Shown here: positions 18,024 through 26,063 of the stretch, in pieces
Layout: every line of letters starts with the position of its first letter
How positions within the stretch are numbered: the stretch's first letter is position 1
Origin: JBMNGN01 sp050949865
GTDB lineage: Bacteria; Bacillota; Syntrophomonadia; Syntrophomonadales; Syntrophomonadaceae
DNA length: 64,000 nucleotides
Direction: 5' to 3'
NCBI GenBank assembly: GCA_050949865.1
Contig: JBMNGN010000002.1
Span: 124,001-188,000 of the forward strand
Translations under genes and position numbers: made by a program
The notes under the pieces: model-generated
Seen by the model: only the letters and a program-made list of their open reading frames with translations
Database searches by the model: none
Told to the model about the DNA's origin: nothing

Positions 18024-18444
18024 ATGAGTTAGCAGTAACATCCAAGGTATTCCAACGTTCAGGTAAGATAGGGCTTTGACAAAACTCACATATGGTAGTA
18101 TTGTTTTTTTTATGAATTTCAAGACCTCGTTGTACCCATTCGCGAAGCTCTATGTTTTGCTGTAACCTCTCTATAGTTGTGTATACTGGAGATTCTATTA
18201 GTACGTTTAATATTTCATTGCATGATTGTGAGGACAATAAATTTAATTGCGGCATAATAATTCTTTCTTTCTGAGTTGCATTAACTGAAATCAAAAGTCT
18301 CTTATATTCAGAATCGGATAATTGCTCAGGAGACCCAATTTCTTTATAGCGTTCATATATGCGTTTGTAGTTATATCCTTGGCTATACTGTGTAATATCA
18401 CGCACTGTTGTAGCACGGTGTATATAAAATAATACTTTGTACAA
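18022..18444 (-). pseudogene. AAA_13/RloC-like ATPase fragment (defence gene remnant)
   Basis: About 130 internal residues look like the middle of an AAA_13-type large ATPase: a helical stretch (IYERYKEIGSPEQLSDSEY) and then WVQRGLEIHKKNNTTICEFC followed by QSPILPERWNTLD. The CxxC resembles the zinc-hook of RloC-like proteins, which cut tRNA anticodons in phage defence. Full-length members exceed 650 aa and start with a Walker A that is absent here. The 3' side ends at the transposon junction and the 5' side ends in AT-rich IS debris, so both ends were lost. The RloC assignment is tentative; AAA_13 membership is more secure. Confidence 0.6.
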
Positions 18445-18540
18445 TTCACTGCTTTCTTATCCAATAGACTATTTCTTTAAAGGGTAGGTGTATAAAATAC
18501 CGAGAATGGCAGTGTAAAATTCCAGAGTTAAAGTAAAAAA

Positions 18541-18593
18541 AGGTCAGGCAATACCATCAACTTTCTAACTTTTTAGACTAGCTGAAACAACTA
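18541..18593 (-). repeat. Inverted copy of 11530-11581 (IS1634-like tail)
   Basis: AGGTCAGGCAATACCATCA and the following 30 bases are the complement of 11530-11581 with a few mismatches. The two copies face each other across 7 kb of mobile DNA. They may be the 3' ends of two IS1634-like elements that once framed the region. Confidence 0.65.
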
Positions 18594-18916
18594 CTACCTC
18601 CCACTCCTACAAAATGAATACATATATATCATGTTTCACCAAATATTGTGAATATCCTTCAAGTTGTAGCTAAAAGTCTTAACCTCTTTTACTAATCCCG
18701 TGATTGTATAGTCAGATTTTTAGTGTCTCCTTTACTTTTCACCACCTAGGCTCGTTTCCTGTTCGCACTTTCTTTTACTGCTTTATCTAATGTTTCCATG
18801 GCTTCGGCCACGAGTTTTACCCCTATTCCATCCAGCATTGTCTTGACGGCCATAATGAATTCAAATAATAAAATTGAAAAAGGATTTAATGACTTAAAGA
18901 CAGGCAGAGTTTATAA
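18594..18916 (+). other. Non-coding debris between IS remnants
   Basis: There is no secure gene. Two small frames exist. One is a 35-residue minus-strand frame at 18746-18853 (MAVKTMLDGIGVKLVAEAME...) with no Shine-Dalgarno. The other is a plus-strand frame from ATG 18855 (MNSNNKIEKGFNDLKTGRVY) that runs into the IS3 end at 18917. Both may be ends of genes cut by insertions. The stretch is AT-rich. Confidence 0.35.
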
Positions 18917-18982
18917 TGCCCTCGCTTGTCAAGACACGATTTTGGAATTATTAAGATAAATCCTCCTTCCATTACATGGTAT

Positions 18983-19769
18983 TTATGCAGCTGCTTTTTG
19001 CTGACTGCAGTAGATCGAGTACGGGGTAACATTGTCCAATCCCTGGTGGTCCCTAACATAGTTATAGTGCTGAATATATTCTTTGGTCATTGCTTTAGCT
19101 TGTTTAACGGTTTCTGGACGTAACAGGTACAATCTTTTCCATTTATAGGATCTAAAGAATCTTTCAATCATTATATTGTCAGTTGCTCTGCCTTTGCCAT
19201 CCATACTGATCTTGATGGTCTCCTGGGCCTTAATACAGTCTATGTATGCTTTTGGACGTAAACTGGCTGCCTTGATCACTGTTGATTATTTCCGGTTTTC
19301 CATATTTGCTTATGGCTTCTTTTACTGTTCTTATAACGAAGTCAGTTTGTAGAGTATTGCTTATTGCCCAACCCACTATGAACCTTGAGTACCAGTCAAT
19401 TATGGCTACCATATAGGCAAAGCCATAAGGGGTACCAACATACGTAATGTCAATGGCCCAAACTTGATTTGGCCGATCAATCTTAAGGTTTCTTAGGAGA
19501 TAAGGATATACTTTGGACTTCTTATCTCTTTTGCTGGGTTAGGCCCAGGATAAAACACATGAATATCCATTTCGCCCATGTAGCGGTTTATCAGCTTTCT
19601 GCCGATTTTGGTGAATCCTTGCTTTATTAATTCGTTGCGGATTCGCCTGACCCCGTAGGATGGTTCCAGGAAGTGAATTCTATCGATTGCGTTCTTAATT
19701 GCTATTTCCTCCTGAGAGACCTCAACCGGGACATTCTGATAGTAAGCGGTCGATCTCGGCAGATCTAGT
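18983..19769 (-). pseudogene. IS3-family OrfB transposase (DDE), frameshifted
   Basis: Pieces in different frames add up to an OrfB. They are PSYGVRRIRNELIKQGF, then WAIDITYVGTPYGFAYM with the first Asp, NSDQGSQFTS with the second Asp, and MIERFFRSYKWKRLYL with the Glu, ending YNYVRDHQGLDNVTP. At least two indels separate the pieces (near 19260 and 19540). All three catalytic residues survive, but no continuous protein can be made. Confidence 0.85.
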
Positions 19770-20131
19770 AATTCGCACTGATGTTGACCGTCAGCCTGGA
19801 GCCAGTATGCTCTATGAGTTTCTTTTTTTCCGCAGTTCCAAGGCTTGTTCTTGTTTTTTTTAGCCAGTCAATGTCAATGGTCAGTTCTCCGATTTTACGC
19901 TCGAGAGCTGCCTTCTCAGCCTCGAACTGTTTTTTTAGTTTCTCAGTCTCATTTGCCTTCTTGTCAAATACTGATGGCATGTTGGCCAGAAACTCGGATT
20001 TCCATCGGCTTATTAACTGCTGGCTTACTTCATATTATTAGAGATTTCTATCAAGGTGTTTTCCTCACGGAGAACCTCTAATACTATTTTTGCTTTTTCT
20101 TCGGACTGTACCTTTTTCGTTTATTAACCAT
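19765..20131 (-). pseudogene. IS3-family OrfA (HTH), frameshifted
   Basis: The start MVNKRKRYSP and a helix-turn-helix region are readable only by changing frame near 20085 and 20035. The remaining piece (MPSVFDKKANETEKLKKQFE onward) is the Lys/Glu-rich leucine-zipper part that normally precedes the programmed frameshift into OrfB. Confidence 0.75.
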
Positions 20132-20182
20132 GACTACATTTTATCTTAGTTTCTAAAATTTGTGTCCAACCCTATGGGTACA

Positions 20183-20671
20183 TGAATCCTATCTGAGTCT
20201 GTATTGAGGTTGCGAGTCATTATTAACGGTACGAGTCCGTATTATCAGCGCGGATTTGCAGGAGCGGTCAAAGACCGCTCCTACAGTCGTCGCCTCGTGA
20301 GCACCGGGATAAGGCCCAGGCAGTAAGTCACAGCGCAAACCTTGGTAGCTCGCCAGGGCGTTGCCGGAATATCGTAGCAAATACGGGCTGGCAGTCGAAG
20401 ACCGCCCCTACAATTCTTGCAGGCAACTGCCTAGCATCATTGTAGGTCTGTGGGGTCGTCGGCCCGCCCGTCGAATGACAAAATAAATCCCACTGCGAGT
20501 CTATAGGGGTGAACTGCGCTCGCCCGCGATTCTGGGCATGTGGGGGTGCCTGCGCCGGGTTGCCACGAAACCCAAAAGGCTAAAATATACATCTAAGTTG
20601 TGCTAACATGGTAAATATAAAGCAAGCGTTATCATTTATCGATAAATCACATAAAGCAGGAGGATCGACTA
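20183..20671 (+). other. GC-rich intergenic region with hairpin repeats
   Basis: No gene is evident. A perfect hairpin GGAGCGGTC-AAA-GACCGCTCC lies at 20261-20281, and a related GACCGCCCCTACAATT follows near 20399. The phrase GAGTC(T/C)GTATT occurs twice before it. Base composition is much more GC-rich than the flanking IS, which suggests a dispersed intergenic repeat. A 14-base palindrome ATTTATCGATAAAT sits at about 20635, just before the next gene, and could be an operator. Confidence 0.45.
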
Positions 20672-21073
20672 ATGGAGGAAATATTAAAAATTCTTAAAGC
20701 CAACGGCGTATTTTTCTTGGCAACAACAGATGGAACTGCCGGACGGGTACGACCCTTTGGGTTCATTGAGATTATTGACGGCCGGCTCTACTTTTTCACT
20801 GGCAAAAATAAAGAAGTATATCAGCAGTTAGTTGCTCGACCGGATTGCGAGATTTGTTCTTGCTCACCCACCGGACAGTGGCTGCGGGTAAGAGGTAAGG
20901 CTGTGTTTGATGAAAACCGGGAAATCAAGAAAAAAATATTTGCCAGTGCGCCCAGACTTTTAGAGCTATACAAGCAAGGTGAGGATGATCCGCGGGGAGC
21001 GGCTTTCTACCTGGAGAATCCAGAAGCAGTGCTGATGGATATGGAAGGCAATTTCAAAAAAATTGATATTTAG
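20672..21073 (+). CDS. Pyridoxamine 5'-phosphate oxidase-like FMN-binding protein
   Basis: This 133-aa split-barrel protein belongs to the general PNPOx-like group. The N-terminal pattern NGVFFLATTDGTAGRVRPFG, GKNKEVYQQLVARPDCEICS and WLRVRGKAVF are the FMN-binding strands of the fold. The C-terminus (PEAVLMDMEGNF) is also typical. Such small proteins bind flavin or F420 and often act as reductases or detoxifying proteins; true PNP oxidase is longer. An AGGAGG precedes the ATG. It stands alone. Confidence 0.88.
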   Translation: MEEILKILKANGVFFLATTDGTAGRVRPFGFIEIIDGRLYFFTGKNKEVYQQLVARPDCEICSCSPTGQWLRVRGKAVFDENREIKKKIFASAPRLLELYKQGEDDPRGAAFYLENPEAVLMDMEGNFKKIDI

Positions 21074-21171
21074 CTAGCAAGCGCCAAGATGTCCAAATCG
21101 GGTAGGAGGCTACCGTATGGCTAGCTGTTTAATGGCAATATTATCTTATTAATGATTTCGGAGGGGCTGCT

Positions 21172-21678
21172 ATGGCCAAAAGAAAAAAGACTATCTCCCA
21201 CCCCAGGGCAATTACTTTTGATCCTGATTTTATTCCCTGCCAAATCCTAGACAACCATGAGTATTTTCCAAATGGCATATTTATTTTTAATATAAGCAGG
21301 ATGATTAGTTTTATTGAAGCCCACGAGGAGGAATTGATTTCCGATATTATAGACGTTGATTATTACTATAGGTTACAGGAGCACCTGGAACTGAACGAAG
21401 ACTTTGTCCGCCAGGCGGATCTGACCCGCCCGGTGATTCTGGCTGAAATTACACCGGACAGATTCAAAATGGGCATGGGGATAAATCCCAACATTTATTA
21501 TGAACGTGGATACAATTTAATTGATGGACATCACCGGGTTGCCAAAGCCTACACAATGGGAATTAAGACCTTGCCGGCGTATATATTACGGATGGAACAG
21601 CATATCAATTTCCTGGCCCAGGGATATAAAGAATATGTGGAGTATTGGAATGATAAACTGAGAGCTTCCGGTGCCTGA
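21172..21678 (+). CDS. ParB/sulfiredoxin-fold domain protein of unknown role
   Basis: This 168-aa protein has a ParB-like segment near residues 100-140: TRPVILAEITPDRFKMG, then YNLIDGHHRVAKAYTMG and KTLPAYILR. The DGHHR motif is the nucleotide-binding loop of the ParB/Srx superfamily. Single-domain members occur as chromosomal or defence-associated proteins with CTPase, nuclease or unknown activity. It lacks the helix-turn-helix of a partition ParB. Start ATG follows GGAGG by seven bases. It overlaps the beginning of a SWIM-finger fragment, which gives no clear functional hint. Confidence 0.75.
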   Translation: MAKRKKTISHPRAITFDPDFIPCQILDNHEYFPNGIFIFNISRMISFIEAHEEELISDIIDVDYYYRLQEHLELNEDFVRQADLTRPVILAEITPDRFKMGMGINPNIYYERGYNLIDGHHRVAKAYTMGIKTLPAYILRMEQHINFLAQGYKEYVEYWNDKLRASGA

Positions 21679-21863
21679 ACCTAGCTTATGTTGTTTCCTT
21701 TACCCTCGACTTTGGCGGCCATATTACCTATACCTACTGCAGTTGCCCTATGATGGGGGGCCCCTTTTGCAAGCAACAGGTTGCAGTGTTATATGCTCTG
21801 CGAGAGCTAAACAATACCGGGGAGTTAATAATGGAGCAAGAAGAGCCCGCGAAGTATACATAG
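21675..21863 (+). pseudogene. SWIM zinc-finger protein fragment
   Basis: A frame without a start codon reads YVVSFTLDFGGHITYTYCSC, then a short Met-Gly run, then PFCKQQVAVLYALRELNNTG. It matches the CxCx(n)CxH SWIM-finger pattern except that the last His is Gln. Only the finger and a short tail remain. Intact SWIM proteins are several hundred residues long and often lie near SNF2 helicases, which are not seen here. It is a decayed remnant. Confidence 0.6.
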
Positions 21864-21947
21864 TTTTTTTTACTAAGAGTAGTCACCGTATGCCGAAGAA
21901 GATTAAACTAGTAATTAGGTATAAACTTTAAATATGGGGGATTTATT

Positions 21948-22733
21948 ATGAACATTATCATCAAAGAAGATTATGAACAAATGAGTAAATGCGCGGCAGA
22001 GATCATTGGAAGTTTTGTAAAGGCCAAGCCCCAATGTGTACTTGGTCTGGCTACAGGATCCACGCCTATCGGTACCTACCGGGAACTGGCTAAAATGCAC
22101 AAGGAAGGTCTTGATTTCTCCCAGGTTACAACCTTTAATCTGGATGAGTATTTAGGACTGGGGATTGATTTAGAAAAGCCCTATGATCTGGATCAGAGTT
22201 ATGCCCGTTTCATGTATGAGGAATTGCTTAAACATATCAATATAGATAAGGAAAAAACCCATGTACCCGATGGGAAAACAAAGGACCCGGAAAAATATTG
22301 TATGTGGTATGAAGAAGAAATCAAGAGGGCAGGCGGCATTGATTTGCAGCTATTAGGCCTTGGCCGTAATGGGCATTGGGCCTTTAATGAGCCCGGCTCA
22401 TCCCTGGATTCCAGAACCAGAGTGCAGGCCCTGAGCAAGGAGACTTTGGATGACAACTATGAGGCTTTCTATAAAAGAGCTGGTATTGCTAGAGAAGAGA
22501 TGCCCCATTTTGCAATTACCATGGGAATTGGAACCATATTAGAGGCCAGAAATATTTTGATGATTGTAAGTGGTGAAAAAAAGGCGGAGGCAGTAGCCCA
22601 GTGTCTGGAAGGGCCTGTAACATCCCAGGTTACTGCGTCGGCCATACAATTGTACTCAGGCAATGCTTGGGTTGTACTCGATGAGGCGGCGGCCTCCAAA
22701 TTAACAAAAGTGGTGCCCCAAAAAGGTGCCTGA
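21948..22733 (+). CDS. nagB: Glucosamine-6-phosphate deaminase
   Basis: This enzyme converts glucosamine 6-phosphate to fructose 6-phosphate and ammonia. At 261 aa it has the family length. The motifs are LGLATGSTPIGTYRELAKMH (phosphate site), FNLDEYLGL (catalytic Asp near residue 65), LGLGRNGHWAFNEPGSS (catalytic His and Glu near 140-147) and the C-terminal VTSQVTASAIQLY. The usual GHIGFNEP is GHWAFNEP here. A GGGGGA Shine-Dalgarno precedes the ATG. No nagA or transporter lies next to it, so it stands alone, perhaps feeding amino sugars from cell-wall turnover into glycolysis. Confidence 0.95.
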   Translation: MNIIIKEDYEQMSKCAAEIIGSFVKAKPQCVLGLATGSTPIGTYRELAKMHKEGLDFSQVTTFNLDEYLGLGIDLEKPYDLDQSYARFMYEELLKHINIDKEKTHVPDGKTKDPEKYCMWYEEEIKRAGGIDLQLLGLGRNGHWAFNEPGSSLDSRTRVQALSKETLDDNYEAFYKRAGIAREEMPHFAITMGIGTILEARNILMIVSGEKKAEAVAQCLEGPVTSQVTASAIQLYSGNAWVVLDEAAASKLTKVVPQKGA

Positions 22734-22883
22734 CAGTGCGGCCCATCATAAACACTCTGCAGGGAAGGTTAAATATGAGTTAGGGGCAAGGAACAATTCA
22801 TGTGATATCTATAGTAAACCCTTATACCCGGTTAAGGGCTGCTGCTGGGCATATTTTAGAGATTTCACCTTAAACCTATCGGG

Positions 22884-22985
22884 CTAGAGAACCTTACAAA
22901 TACCCAACAATATCATAGCCCATAAAGGTATGCTAAGCAATACCCCTACAAATAACCCTTTGAAAAATCGCAGTTCATTGTCCAT
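22884..22985 (-). CDS. Very small predicted membrane protein (33 aa)
   Basis: A 33-codon frame reads MDNELRFFKGLFVGVLLSIP, then LWAMILLGICKVL and a stop: a charged start and one strong transmembrane helix. A GGGGGA Shine-Dalgarno lies six bases before the ATG. The Shine-Dalgarno, start and first eight codons recur almost unchanged at 24430-24469. That repetition supports translation of at least the first copy. Function unknown. Confidence 0.55.
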   Translation of the reverse strand: MDNELRFFKGLFVGVLLSIPLWAMILLGICKVL

Positions 22986-23268
22986 ATAGAATCCCCCGGA
23001 TGACTATTTGTATTAGTTTTGACTATGAGTTTAAAGATTATAAGCGGGGATGATGTCGCTTTAGGGGATCTGTATGGACCTTAATATTTTTCGGTTTTAT
23101 GGGTGCTACTGTACGCCAGAGCCGTAAAGGGTTTAGGGTGCAGATTGTTACCGGCACCAGGAAAAAACCAGGGAAGCAACCGCAGGGTCATGGCTATTGT
23201 CCCCAGCCTGTAAGATACCCTAGCTAAAAACCGTAATACCTATAAATGAAACTGAGGAGGTTATCGCA

Positions 23269-24312
23269 GTGCAAAGAAGCAAGGTTATTAAGACTATCAT
23301 TCTGGCCCTCTGTTTTACCCTGGCCTTGACCTGTGCCACCGGGGGTAAAATGCTGAGCAAGCCGCCCGTACCGCTACCGGTGGCTCACCCAGATATAACC
23401 ATAATAATCAACGGTCAGGAAACTGAATATCCTGTGCCCCCGGTAATTGAACAGGATAGAATCCTGGTGCCGGTCAGAGACCTGGCCGAGCAGCTGGGAG
23501 CAAAGGTTGAATGGCTGGGAACGCAGAACAGGGTTGTTATCAATAATGTTAAGGACCGGGTTGAGATTACCATCGGAGAAAAAAGCGCTTATGTAAATGG
23601 GCAGAAAGCGGATATGGAAGTGGCGGCCCGGATTATTGAAAATCGTACTTTTGTGCCGCTGAGATTCATCAGTGAAACTCTTGCTGCTGAGGTTACCTGG
23701 CTGTCGGAAGAAAGAACGGCTTTGATTAAGTTTGAAAGCCCGGTTAAACCGGTGGGGGGAAATATCCGGATTAATGATTTTACATATTCCTCGGAGCGAT
23801 TGATGGTTACCGGTGTTGCCAGGGTTTGGGAAGCAAATGTGCTGTACGAAGTCACCGACCGGGATGGTGAGGTTTTATTTAATGGTTTTACTACCGCCTC
23901 CATAGGAGCACCGGAGTGGGGGGATTTTAGATTCTCGGTTGAAGGTGATTTAAGTGAGGCCCATGTATTAAGGGTCTTTTCTGAAAGTGCCAAGGACGGA
24001 AGCAAAATGGATGTAGTGGAATATTTTCTCAAGCCTTTCGGTACGGCCAAAGTTCTAGCCCAGGAACCTGGTTCAATTTTGGTGGAAGGTGTTCTGGACG
24101 GTTATTCCCAGCAGCCGGTACAGTTTTATTTTGCCCTAAGCCCGGAGACGATCATAACCGACGATAATGATAACCAACTGGCGGAAACCGACCTAAAACC
24201 AGGAGACCAATTACAAATATGGATATCTTATCCCGGCCTGGTTTTGGAATCCTGGCCGGCACAGGCAAAAGCAGGCAAAATCGTTAAATTGTCTGAGAGC
24301 GCGGATAGCTAA
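23269..24312 (+). CDS. Secreted copper amine oxidase N-terminal (stalk) domain protein with Gmad2-like domain
   Basis: This 347-aa exported protein has a Sec signal (RSKVIKTIILALCFTLALTC). A stalk/copper-amine-oxidase-N repeat follows (RILVPVRDLAEQLGAKVEWL and then RTFVPLRFISETLAAEVTWL), a fold common on clostridial cell surfaces. The next part (RINDFTYSSERLMVTGVARV and GEVLFNGFTTASIG) looks like the Gmad2 immunoglobulin-like domain. The C-terminal 80 residues (GTAKVLAQEPGSILVEGVLD) form another small beta domain. The start is GTG after GAGGAGG. It is likely a surface or envelope protein; its partner is unknown. Small MDNEL-type frames flank it on the other strand. Confidence 0.88.
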   Translation: MQRSKVIKTIILALCFTLALTCATGGKMLSKPPVPLPVAHPDITIIINGQETEYPVPPVIEQDRILVPVRDLAEQLGAKVEWLGTQNRVVINNVKDRVEITIGEKSAYVNGQKADMEVAARIIENRTFVPLRFISETLAAEVTWLSEERTALIKFESPVKPVGGNIRINDFTYSSERLMVTGVARVWEANVLYEVTDRDGEVLFNGFTTASIGAPEWGDFRFSVEGDLSEAHVLRVFSESAKDGSKMDVVEYFLKPFGTAKVLAQEPGSILVEGVLDGYSQQPVQFYFALSPETIITDDNDNQLAETDLKPGDQLQIWISYPGLVLESWPAQAKAGKIVKLSESADS

Positions 24313-24429
24313 ACGATGGCTTCCATACCAAAATCGATAAAGTTCGTCAGTGTTCCTGGAAAGTTTAGACCCTGCTTCTTTAAAAAATGCCATGTGGTTG
24401 TTATAAAGGGGGTGATGGATTATCATAGC

Positions 24430-24469
24430 AAAAAATCCCAGCTCATTGTCCATGTGGAAATCCCCCGGG
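24430..24469 (-). repeat. Truncated copy of the 22884-22985 small-gene start
   Basis: On the minus strand, CCCGGGGGATTTCCAC is followed by ATG and codons for MDNELGFF, closely matching the Shine-Dalgarno and N-terminus of the small membrane protein gene at 22985. After that the sequences diverge and the hydrophobic helix is missing. It is probably a truncated duplicate. Confidence 0.6.
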
Positions 24470-24479
24470 CTGTGAGCCT

Positions 24480-24599
24480 ATGAAGACATATACAATACTG
24501 GTATATAATAAGAATAAAGTACTGACCAAACTGGAAAAAGAATTTTTAGACAACCTGTATTTATTCGCCGAGAAGTCAAGTCCCCATCCAATAAATTAA
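24480..24599 (+). CDS. Possible 39-aa protein
   Basis: ATG 24480 opens a 39-codon frame, MKTYTILVYNKNKVLTKLEK, ending SSPHPIN. It is mixed-charge and soluble-looking. No good Shine-Dalgarno precedes it, so translation is uncertain. It fills most of the gap before the minus-strand thioesterase. Confidence 0.35.
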   Translation: MKTYTILVYNKNKVLTKLEKEFLDNLYLFAEKSSPHPIN

Positions 24600-24619
24600 T
24601 GAGTGACAAGGGGAAGGGT

Positions 24620-25087
24620 TTATGGGTTCCCGGTTTGGGGGGCAGCTATCGGTTTAACCGGGAGCGGGAAAAATGTTCCCCTGCTTTTGCAGATCAGCTT
24701 CCCGCTGCTGTTGTATAGAGCTGCTTCAGCCACCACCGTGCTTCTGCCCTGGTGGATTACATATCCTTCGGCGAAGATTTCGGTTTGGGTTACTGCAGGG
24801 AGGCAGTAATTAAGGTTAAGCTCTATGGTAACACACCTGATCCCGAGGGATTGAACCGCAAAACCCGCCGCCGTGTCCGCCAGGGCCGCAACTATCCCTC
24901 CGTGAAGTACTCCCCGGTAGTTATCATATTCCTTGCCGGCAGTCATTTTGAGTCCGACTTCACCGTAACCCAGGTATACCGCCTTAATGCCCAGGGTGCG
25001 TAAAGCCGGTGCATTGTCCAACATGGTTAACATTGAATGAAAGATCCGTTCATCAACACCCTTGTTTTCGACCTCATTTTTAATCAT
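24620..25087 (-). CDS. PaaI-family (hotdog) thioesterase
   Basis: This is a roughly 155-aa hotdog-fold protein, probably an acyl-CoA or aryl-CoA thioesterase acting in the cytoplasm as a homo-oligomer. The signature YRGVLHGGIVAALADTAAGF near residue 65 contains the HGG turn and the catalytic Asp/Glu helix of the PaaI group. TIELNLNYCLPA and GRSTVVAEAALYNSSGKLIC complete the fold. ATG 25087 is preferred because GGGGGAGGAG lies nine bases upstream; an in-frame ATG at 25108 has no such site. It fits the acyl-CoA theme of the window but has no operon partner. Confidence 0.9.
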   Translation of the reverse strand: MIKNEVENKGVDERIFHSMLTMLDNAPALRTLGIKAVYLGYGEVGLKMTAGKEYDNYRGVLHGGIVAALADTAAGFAVQSLGIRCVTIELNLNYCLPAVTQTEIFAEGYVIHQGRSTVVAEAALYNSSGKLICKSRGTFFPLPVKPIAAPQTGNP

Positions 25088-25108
25088 GTTTAACAGCTCC
25101 TCCCCCAT

Positions 25109-25461
25109 CCAGGTGCATATAATTAATAATTCTATGGATTAATAACCGAAAAGCGACCTGTCATGTGCCAATGAACCCTTAAAAAAGGGCGGTTCATGAT
25201 TGATGGCCTTTCCCCGGTTTTTAAAATGCAATAATACCACTATCCTTAACGGCAGGCTAAAAACCCATCCGGAATGGAAAACCATGGGTGGTATTCCATC
25301 AGCAGTAAGTGGTACCTGTATTTATAATATCACTTTGGGAGAAAATGGGTACATGAATTTTTGGAACTATTGCCATTACTGGTTTAATTGCTAAAATAGA
25401 TGTGGGTCAAATAAGGTTAACGCCCGATTGGAAGATATTATTTGGAGGAGAGTAAGCATAA
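25109..25461 (+). other. Intergenic region, no secure gene
   Basis: A frame from 25357 to 25455 reads IFGTIAITGLIAKIDVGQIR and ends LFGGE just inside the Shine-Dalgarno of the next gene. It looks protein-like, but an in-frame TGA separates it from the nearest ATG. It may be the tail of a lost gene. An AT-rich hairpin with AACCCTTAAAAAAGGGCGGTT lies near 25170. Confidence 0.35.
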
Positions 25462-25935
25462 ATGTCAATTGAAAAGGTTAAGGAATATTTGAAGCAGTGG
25501 GATAAAGATAACGCGGTTTTAGAATTTGACGTTTCCAGTGCCACCGTAGACTTGGCGGCCCGGGCCTTAGGGGTAATCCCGGCGCGGATTGCCAAAACCC
25601 TGTCCTTTAAGTCCCCGGAAGGCTGCCTGCTGGTTATAGCTGCAGGCGATGCCCGGATCGATAACAGCAAGTTTAAAAACCAGTTTGGATTTAAAGCCAA
25701 AATGCTTAATCCGGATGAGGTGAAGCTTTTTACTGGCTATGAAGTCGGCGGGGTATGCCCTTTTGCGATTCAGAACAGCCAGGTAAAAACCTATGCCGAT
25801 ATATCCTTGCAGCGGTTCGTTACGGTTTATCCCGCCTGTGGGACCAGTAATTCGGCGATTGAGCTCACCTGTAAGGAATTATTTGATTACTCGGGGAGCT
25901 GCTCCTGGGTTGATGTGTGCAAAGGCTGGGAATAA
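25462..25935 (+). CDS. YbaK/aminoacyl-tRNA deacylase family protein
   Basis: This 157-aa YbaK/EbsC-type editing domain probably hydrolyses mischarged aminoacyl-tRNA such as Cys- or Ala-tRNA(Pro). The motifs are GVIPARIAKTLSFKSPEGCL with the conserved Lys, AAGDARIDNSKFK, GYEVGGVCPFAI and the late YPACGTSNSAIELTCKEL. The length is normal. Start ATG follows GGAGGAG by about eleven bases. It is free-standing rather than fused to prolyl-tRNA synthetase. Confidence 0.93.
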   Translation: MSIEKVKEYLKQWDKDNAVLEFDVSSATVDLAARALGVIPARIAKTLSFKSPEGCLLVIAAGDARIDNSKFKNQFGFKAKMLNPDEVKLFTGYEVGGVCPFAIQNSQVKTYADISLQRFVTVYPACGTSNSAIELTCKELFDYSGSCSWVDVCKGWE

Positions 25936-26063
25936 CTAAAATGGTAATAGGCACCAGGGACAATGTAACATTTATTGCCTTCTTTGCTTAAACTATATTA
26001 TTAAGATTTTACCAATTACCAATGAATTTTGGTAATTTTGGTTAGAAAATGGAGGGCAATAAA

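Larger units (their letters stand above)
11582..18030 (+). mobile_element. DUF6431 + DDE transposase + ExeA/TniB-like ATPase transposon (interrupted)
   Basis: Three collinear genes (11712, 12285 with 16561, and 17137) make a transposon of the class that pairs a Mu/Tn7-like DDE transposase with an AAA ATPase. The right end carries three GGACATT/AATGTCC motifs (17976-18023), as expected of multiple transposase-binding sites. A related sequence (TTGCTGGATATAATGACC) lies inverted at the left near 11588. The boundaries are estimates from these motifs and from where the flanking gene fragments break off. The transposase gene is split by a RIT element, so this copy cannot move on its own protein. 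Confidence 0.6.
18917..20182 (-). mobile_element. Decayed IS3-family insertion sequence
   Basis: OrfA and OrfB of an IS3-family (IS150-like) element lie in order on the minus strand, both frameshifted. Imperfect terminal inverted repeats can be matched: TGCCCTCGCTTGTCAAGACAC at 18917 and, on the other strand from 20182, TGTACCCATAGGGTTGGACAC, with similar AT-rich sequence inside each. No target duplication was seen. The element is about 1.27 kb, the usual IS3 size. Confidence 0.75.

Noticed and set aside
21671..21931. 86-residue frame after the ParB-like gene
   Set aside because: The alternative frame over the same bases encodes the recognisable SWIM-finger motif, so this frame is a shadow.
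25357..25455. Small hydrophobic-to-charged frame before the YbaK gene
   Set aside because: Protein-like, but an in-frame TGA separates it from any start codon and it runs into the next Shine-Dalgarno; only mentioned as possible debris.
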